Origin: a bacterium BMS3Bbin05
GTDB taxonomy: Bacteria > Nitrospirota > Thermodesulfovibrionia > Thermodesulfovibrionales > BMS3Bbin05
Assembly (NCBI GenBank): GCA_002897855.1
Contig: BDTO01000043.1
Span: 1-46,202, forward strand
DNA length: 46,202 nt
Direction of reading: 5' to 3'
Under the pieces are notes generated by a model that was not told the origin of the DNA, made no database searches, and was given only the letters and a program-made list of their open reading frames with translations. Each line of letters opens with the position of its first letter. Position 1 is the first letter of the stretch. A program made the translations under genes and the position numbers. Shown piece by piece: positions 41,326-46,202 of the stretch.

Positions 41326-43524
41326 TTACAGCATCGGGTCCATTTCAAGGGCCGGATGACTTACACTCGTTAAATATTCGAGGAGTTTTTCGCTGTCTTC
41401 GCATATAGTCTCATCAGCTATCTTGTCAAGCAGGTCGGGCACCCCTTCCTCCTGAGCCCGCGCCTCAAAATGCTCCTTTACCCTTTCTTTCAGTGCTTTG
41501 GTCATCCATACAACCCTTTTCAGCCCTCCATCTGCATACAGGAACTTTTTGCTGGATATAAAATTCACGCCGACCCCCATGAATCCGGGTGTCTGAAGAC
41601 CGCCGCCAACCGTACCTGCAAGAGTGGAAAATTTCATTCCTATGGGTGTCATGTCTGTATGACCCCTCTGGACGATCATTACACCATTGGCCTCGGGGAT
41701 GATTGCAACAATACACTCAAAACAGCCGCATGATGTCATGGGGTTATCCATAATGGTATATGCGTTCAATGTCTCAACCGCCCCGCCTGTTGACTGCTTC
41801 AGATATTCATCAACCCCTGTCCATCTCCCCTTTACGGCATCAATAGTCTGTCCCTTCTGAATCGGCTGGTTGCCGCCCGTAGGGTCAATCTCAAATGCAG
41901 CCTTCCCGTCGAGCCAGTTGTAGGCGCCGCAAAGCCCCAGTCTCTCAGGAGTAATTACACATGTATGCGATGGTGCAAATGACTGGCAGAGCAGGCAGGA
42001 ATAGAAGGTATCAACACTTTCATCCGTCAGCGTAGCCATCCGCTCATCCCTTATCTCCCATGCACTCCGCGCTTCCTCCCTCATTTTTATTACATCTTCT
42101 TCCTTTGTAAGAAGTGTGACCTGCACCTTGTCGACAATGGACTTGAAACGGCTGTGTGCCATGGCATGATGTATCTTTCCTATATCCTCCAGTGCAAATC
42201 CGTTTTTCCTGGCAGCATGGCTTATACGGATCCAGTTGATGTCTCTCTGACCCATATGCCAGATACCCTGTCCTTCATTTATATTGTGGTGCAGCCTCCT
42301 CTCGATAATCGGTTCGAAATCAGCCTGCATCTTCCTTCCCGCAACCTCAACGAGGATACCGAGGGGCATGACCCCGCCTTTTTCGTACTCTTCCTGCCAG
42401 TTGTCACCAACAATATTAATCTTTCCATCCTCGATATCATCCAGTTCTCTCGTTCTTACCCATTCAAAAGCCGCTGAACGGTTACCGCCGAACTCTATAA
42501 ATGTATCGTCCTTCCTTATACGCTCGCCCTCAAATGCAGGACCATACGCAACCGGAATGGGGGGTTTTTCAACTATAATCTTGAGACCCCTTACCTCGAT
42601 CACCTTCTGGACGATCTTCGCATGGTCAAGCTCCTTGTCAACCTCTTCATATGTCGTAACTCCGGTCGGATGGATAACCGGCACATCCGTATCACATACC
42701 GCAGGGAATCCCATATTAATGGCGCCTGCGCCGGTGGCCCACTTTATATCATCCATCGGTCCGAGTCCGAGCGCAAATGCAAAGACCCTTTCCTTGGTAT
42801 ATCTGAGATTACCCTTGAAATCTCCGGGTTTCATCCCCCCGAAGATAAGGGACGCCCTTATAGCCCAGTCTGCCGCATAAAGCGTATGTTCCGTACCGGG
42901 TCCAAGCGGCACTATCCTGGTATCCCATCCAAGCTCGATACCTTTCCTCAGGAGTTGCTTCGTGCAGCTGTCTCCATTACTCTCTCCGGACAGGAAGATC
43001 AATATATTCTTCTCCTGCAATTCCCTGAGTATATTAACCGCCGTGTCCTCATCCGGTGCAGCGCCTATGATAACCGCAAACCCCGGCATCGTGCCGTCAA
43101 CCAGCTGGATACCCAGATTTCTCTGGATCGTGTCTGTTATAAATCCGTTATATACATAACCCGTATCCGGATCGGTGACCGGCTCCAGCCCTTCAATATA
43201 CCTCAGCGCCAGCCATATCTCCTCGGCAAAGAGTATAGCCATGCCACTGTCAAGCGCCTCGCCAAGATACGGTTTCCAGATATGTTCGTCAGGCTCTTCA
43301 TGAAGAAGACCTCTGGTCATTTCCAGGGCTTCTTTCATGTCCCCAACAGTCTTAACCTGCTTGCCGGTCATTGCGTATATCATCGGCAGATAAAAAGCCG
43401 TATCCGGGAACTCGAAAAGATAATCCTCGCCTTTACCGTCTATCACTTTCTTTAACAACTCTTCTGCATTGTTAAAGACATGGTGGGCACCCCTGATAGC
43501 GGCTGAGGCAATCAACTTCGACAT
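41326..43524 (-). CDS. acsB: Acetyl-CoA synthase, alpha subunit of CODH/ACS
   Basis: The 732-residue protein has the full bacterial ACS length. It condenses CO, a methyl group from the corrinoid protein and CoA. A-cluster cysteines keep the known spacing: C-x2-C-x8-C-x9-C in SCLLCQSFAPSHTC and RLGLCGAYNW, and the Cys-Gly-Cys bridge in NPMTSCGCFECI. The N-terminal CODH-interacting domain is intact. AAGGAGGT precedes the ATG at 43524. It sits between acsC and cooS on the same strand. Confident by sequence. Confidence 0.97.
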   Translation of the reverse strand: MSKLIASAAIRGAHHVFNNAEELLKKVIDGKGEDYLFEFPDTAFYLPMIYAMTGKQVKTVGDMKEALEMTRGLLHEEPDEHIWKPYLGEALDSGMAILFAEEIWLALRYIEGLEPVTDPDTGYVYNGFITDTIQRNLGIQLVDGTMPGFAVIIGAAPDEDTAVNILRELQEKNILIFLSGESNGDSCTKQLLRKGIELGWDTRIVPLGPGTEHTLYAADWAIRASLIFGGMKPGDFKGNLRYTKERVFAFALGLGPMDDIKWATGAGAINMGFPAVCDTDVPVIHPTGVTTYEEVDKELDHAKIVQKVIEVRGLKIIVEKPPIPVAYGPAFEGERIRKDDTFIEFGGNRSAAFEWVRTRELDDIEDGKINIVGDNWQEEYEKGGVMPLGILVEVAGRKMQADFEPIIERRLHHNINEGQGIWHMGQRDINWIRISHAARKNGFALEDIGKIHHAMAHSRFKSIVDKVQVTLLTKEEDVIKMREEARSAWEIRDERMATLTDESVDTFYSCLLCQSFAPSHTCVITPERLGLCGAYNWLDGKAAFEIDPTGGNQPIQKGQTIDAVKGRWTGVDEYLKQSTGGAVETLNAYTIMDNPMTSCGCFECIVAIIPEANGVMIVQRGHTDMTPIGMKFSTLAGTVGGGLQTPGFMGVGVNFISSKKFLYADGGLKRVVWMTKALKERVKEHFEARAQEEGVPDLLDKIADETICEDSEKLLEYLTSVSHPALEMDPML

Positions 43525-43836
43525 TATTGACCTCCTTGTAATTTGTAGTTAAGTAATGAGTTCATTAGAAATCCAACATAACAGTCATTATGACGGATCA
43601 AGTCCGGCATGACAGACACGGCATTCATCCCAATATATTCTTACTTATTGACTTCTTTATATCTATACAACGCTAACCAAGAACGCCGAACTTCAAAGAT
43701 CGTGAAGAAAGACAGCATCTGCGGTTTAATCCCTGATATTTCCAGACCTCATTTCACTGCATCCGCTTATTTTTTTATATTACTATATTTTTTATAGAAT
43801 TTTCTTTATAAACTACATTAATAAGATGCGCAGCCT
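43525..43836. other. Gap within the acs operon carrying a palindromic repeat word
   Basis: The 312 bases between acsC and acsB are AT-rich. At 43584-43613 lies a 'gtcattatgacggatcaagtccggcatgac'-type word, a variant of a widespread dispersed repeat (listed here in two parts: gtcattatgac and gtccggcatgac). No credible gene. An RNA hairpin here could tune the acsC:acsB ratio; this is only a suggestion. Confidence 0.4.
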
Positions 43837-45180
43837 TTATGCCGCCCTCGACTTGAGGAATGCCGGCAGGGCATTTGCCTCTCTCGGACCGACCGTAATC
43901 TTCCAGCCTTCGAGTTTATCCTCGATAGCCCCGCTGAGTATCGCAACATAACCCGGGATTATCAACTCCTTATGCGATACGTCATTTTCTATACCGCTCT
44001 CCTTGATAAACTGGGCGATCTTTCCAGCGGTAAACTTGCCTGCCGCCCATGCCGTAAGTACGGAAAGCCCTTCAGAGTCCATGACAGCAAGGCGTGCCGG
44101 CACCCTGCTGTTCTCAACCTCTCCGGAAACAATGAAATAAGTGAGAGAAAAATTGGTAGTGATCAGCAGGGGTGATTCAGGTTTTACGTCTCCAATGCTG
44201 TAAATCTTCTGCTCAACCTGCATCGGTACCTGGGGGTCTGTATAGACATTCTGCCTGAGCGCAAAGAGAGCGAGATTCTTCCATTTGTCGATATTGCTTA
44301 CAACAACAACAGATGAATATTTCATGATGCCCAGGGAAGCGACCAGCGTCTCAAGCAGGGCGTTGTCTCTCCGGACAAAATTTATAATGGGATAACCGAA
44401 AGCCTTGAAACTCTTCTTTACAGCCGCCCTCCTGATAAGCGTGTTTGCCTCGAGCATCTCGCCTGCTGTCTTTGCCCGGGGGTCTATAACTATATCATCA
44501 ATGCCCAGTGACTTCACTTTCTCCGTCAGTGCAGAAAGCGCATCAATACCTGCTGCCTTTAGACCTACAGAGGCCTTCGCTGCCTTCGCTACATTAACCA
44601 TCGCTTCGGCATTTCCGTCGGTCACCCCGTAAAGCAGCGGGTTCTTGCCGGTAAAATTCCCGAGAGCCGCCTCAGCCGCTCCCGGATCTTCCGTGCATAT
44701 AATAACAGGCACATCCGGGGCCTTCTGAGCAACCTTTTGTGCAAGTGCACCAAATTTCGATCCGTCACCGGAATCATTAATTATCGCGATTGCATCCACC
44801 CTGAGCTTCTGTCCGACCCTGTCTATCTCGGAAGAAGTTACACCATCTATCTTTGAATCCACATCTCCATCGGATTCGGCATCACCGATGGCTACGGCAA
44901 TAACCGGAGGATTAACAAACTTCTTCTCATGTCTGAACAGGACTGTTTCCTCACCCATCTTTACCGAAAGCTCACCTGCACCGAGGGTAATAGACCGGAC
45001 CGGGGGGGCCGATGCTTCGCCCAGGACCTTTTTTGCTTCCTCCGAAACATCCGGGCACGCATCGAGAGATGCCTGTCTCTGGGCCAGTTTCATTGCAAAT
45101 GCAAGACATGTCGGATAACCGCATTTCTTGCAGTTGGTCTTTGGTAAAAGTTTGAATATCTCAACTCCTGATAATGCCAT
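43837..45180 (-). CDS. acsC: Corrinoid iron-sulfur protein, large subunit
   Basis: The 447-residue protein is the usual size. The N-terminal 4Fe-4S motif is C-x2-C-x4-C-x16-C (Cys17, 20, 25, 42) in NCKKCGYPTC, which donates electrons to reactivate the corrinoid. A TIM-barrel and a C-terminal cobalamin-binding domain follow (LSVLTAWAAGKFTAGKI). It shuttles the methyl group from methyl-tetrahydrofolate to AcsB. TAGGAGG precedes the ATG. It lies between acsD and acsB, with a 216-base gap to acsD. Confidence 0.96.
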   Translation of the reverse strand: MALSGVEIFKLLPKTNCKKCGYPTCLAFAMKLAQRQASLDACPDVSEEAKKVLGEASAPPVRSITLGAGELSVKMGEETVLFRHEKKFVNPPVIAVAIGDAESDGDVDSKIDGVTSSEIDRVGQKLRVDAIAIINDSGDGSKFGALAQKVAQKAPDVPVIICTEDPGAAEAALGNFTGKNPLLYGVTDGNAEAMVNVAKAAKASVGLKAAGIDALSALTEKVKSLGIDDIVIDPRAKTAGEMLEANTLIRRAAVKKSFKAFGYPIINFVRRDNALLETLVASLGIMKYSSVVVVSNIDKWKNLALFALRQNVYTDPQVPMQVEQKIYSIGDVKPESPLLITTNFSLTYFIVSGEVENSRVPARLAVMDSEGLSVLTAWAAGKFTAGKIAQFIKESGIENDVSHKELIIPGYVAILSGAIEDKLEGWKITVGPREANALPAFLKSRAA

Positions 45181-45396
45181 TTTATTCCTCCTAAAACTTT
45201 ATAAATATTCGACTGCAAACTTTCGCAGACAAAATCCTTATGAAATGCTTTTGCTTAACGGATAAACACCGGTTTTCAGTATTCTTTATATAATGATACA
45301 TTATTTTCATATCCGGGCACATTGTGCGTATCCGTGGACCTGATCAATGTCTCAACGGCTCAATCCCTTTTTCTCCGTACCCCGCAGTTTATTATC

Positions 45397-46202
45397 TCAC
45401 TTCATCTCTTCGATAAAGGCCTTCACTGCCTTAACAGCCTCCGGGTGTCTCATTATGAGCAGTTCGGCCCCGGACATCATCAGAGAAACGGCTGTTACTG
45501 CTTCCCACGCTATGGCCCTTTCCCTGAGTGAGCCCCAGTCCGGCATGTCAGCCTCGGCTGACTGAGTCTCCTTTATCTTCCATACATACATACCTACATC
45601 AGCCATAATGGGGGGCTGCATCGTGGTGTCATTCTGTGTGAGAGCGGCAAGCCTTATCCTCTCCATAACCGAATATGTATATTCCAGACCGTACCCAAGT
45701 GCAGAACACATCGGGTCGGTGATTAACCTCCGATTGTCAAAACCCATCTGTGTTATAAGAATATTCAATTGTTTGGACAGATTGATATCGAGTTCGCTCA
45801 TGGCTATAAGCTTATGGTTGTTCGCCATGGCCGCAGCAGCGATAGTCTTGTAATTTGCTTCCTGCGCTTTGCCGATTATGCAGTTCCTGTCCTTTGCGGC
45901 CTCGGCAGCCTTTACAAGGACTTCCGTATCCTTTTCAACATGGTTGCTCCCAAGTATTATCAACGGCACGCTTACTGCAGCCAGAACATCCTTCACAGTT
46001 TTTGCGGCATCGTCAGCCGAGTGGTTCGCTCCGTCAGGGTGGGTACCGACAAGCCTCAGTGCAAGCGCATCCGCCTTTAATTCATCCTCGCAGTATCTTG
46101 CCCACTTGACAGGATCATCGGACACACCTTCATAAACCTCCCTGACCGAGTCAGGCCAATCATTCGGTACAATATCCTGTATTTCATAAGCAATCAATAC
46201 AT
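45397..46202 (-). CDS. acsD: Corrinoid iron-sulfur protein, small subunit (5' end outside window)
   Basis: The frame is open to the right edge; about 268 residues are visible and roughly the first 50 of a usual 310-320 are missing. The visible part starts VLIAYEIQDIVPNDWPDSV, which aligns with the internal region of AcsD/CdhD. It continues as a TIM barrel with LRLVGTHPDGANHSADD, LIILGSNHVEKD and DPMCSALGYGLEYTYSVMER. It pairs with AcsC and caps the corrinoid during methyl transfer. It is upstream of acsC in the same operon. Confidence 0.94.
   Translation of the reverse strand, partial: VLIAYEIQDIVPNDWPDSVREVYEGVSDDPVKWARYCEDELKADALALRLVGTHPDGANHSADDAAKTVKDVLAAVSVPLIILGSNHVEKDTEVLVKAAEAAKDRNCIIGKAQEANYKTIAAAAMANNHKLIAMSELDINLSKQLNILITQMGFDNRRLITDPMCSALGYGLEYTYSVMERIRLAALTQNDTTMQPPIMADVGMYVWKIKETQSAEADMPDWGSLRERAIAWEAVTAVSLMMSGAELLIMRHPEAVKAVKAFIEEMK

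Noticed and set aside
43584-43660. A CXXCH motif in the acsC-acsB gap
   Set aside because: It arises from a common 'gtcatgccggac' repeat word and is followed at once by a stop.

Overview
The window looks like a chromosomal segment from a strictly anaerobic, Gram-negative-type bacterium. It has outer-membrane and lipoprotein signals, very many c-type hemes, and a bacterial Wood-Ljungdahl (acetyl-CoA) operon. This combination fits uncultured Nitrospirota/Thermodesulfovibrionia or Desulfobacterota-like lineages, but nothing here fixes the taxonomy. All protein genes except one are on the minus strand, so they read right to left.

Region 1 (1-21823) is a multiheme cytochrome c province. Seven cytochrome genes carry 75 heme-binding motifs by my count: a giant protein cut by the left edge (29, six of them CX4CH), a 21-motif protein made of about 47-residue repeats, an eight-motif protein, and four small tetra/pentaheme proteins of one family. 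Between them lie two paralogous NHL-propeller lipoproteins, a parvulin prolyl isomerase, a predicted outer-membrane beta-barrel, a large NHL/BACON/PEGA/VCBS secreted protein, and a polytopic membrane protein. Three transcription units can be drawn: (i) small cytochrome, NHL/VCBS protein, giant cytochrome; (ii) PPIase, beta-barrel, NHL lipoprotein, two cytochromes; (iii) a single tetraheme cytochrome with a clear Rho-independent terminator. The simplest reading is an electron route from periplasm to cell exterior; the small cytochromes resemble the OmcE/OmcS style of motif layout.

Region 2 (22236-32335) is an accessory surface-polysaccharide block: sugar-nucleotide dehydratase, two methyltransferases, HAD hydrolase, CarB-like ATP-grasp ligase, SDR epimerase, GT2 glycosyltransferase and a DegT-type aminotransferase. 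Most of it is visibly AT-richer than its surroundings and several genes use TTG starts. It is interrupted by a DUF4143-type AAA ATPase, next to a 24-codon remnant of a lost gene and a tandem pair of small mobile elements.

Region 3 (32332-46202) is core energy metabolism. scpA is followed upstream by a NuoE / NuoF-CBS / ferredoxin / NuoG-like NADH-oxidising module, and then by acsD (partial), acsC, acsB and cooS, which encode the CODH/acetyl-CoA synthase and corrinoid protein. A strong terminator after cooS and a promoter-like site before the NuoE-like gene separate the two units. Together they suggest CO2 fixation or acetate oxidation linked to NAD(H)/ferredoxin, with the cytochromes as a possible electron outlet.

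The clearest non-coding discovery is a family of 142-144 bp MITE-like elements, five copies (7641, 18596, 22043, 30582, 30731). They have 15-bp terminal inverted repeats, exact 6-bp A/T-only target duplications, and two terminal subtypes in which both ends change together.
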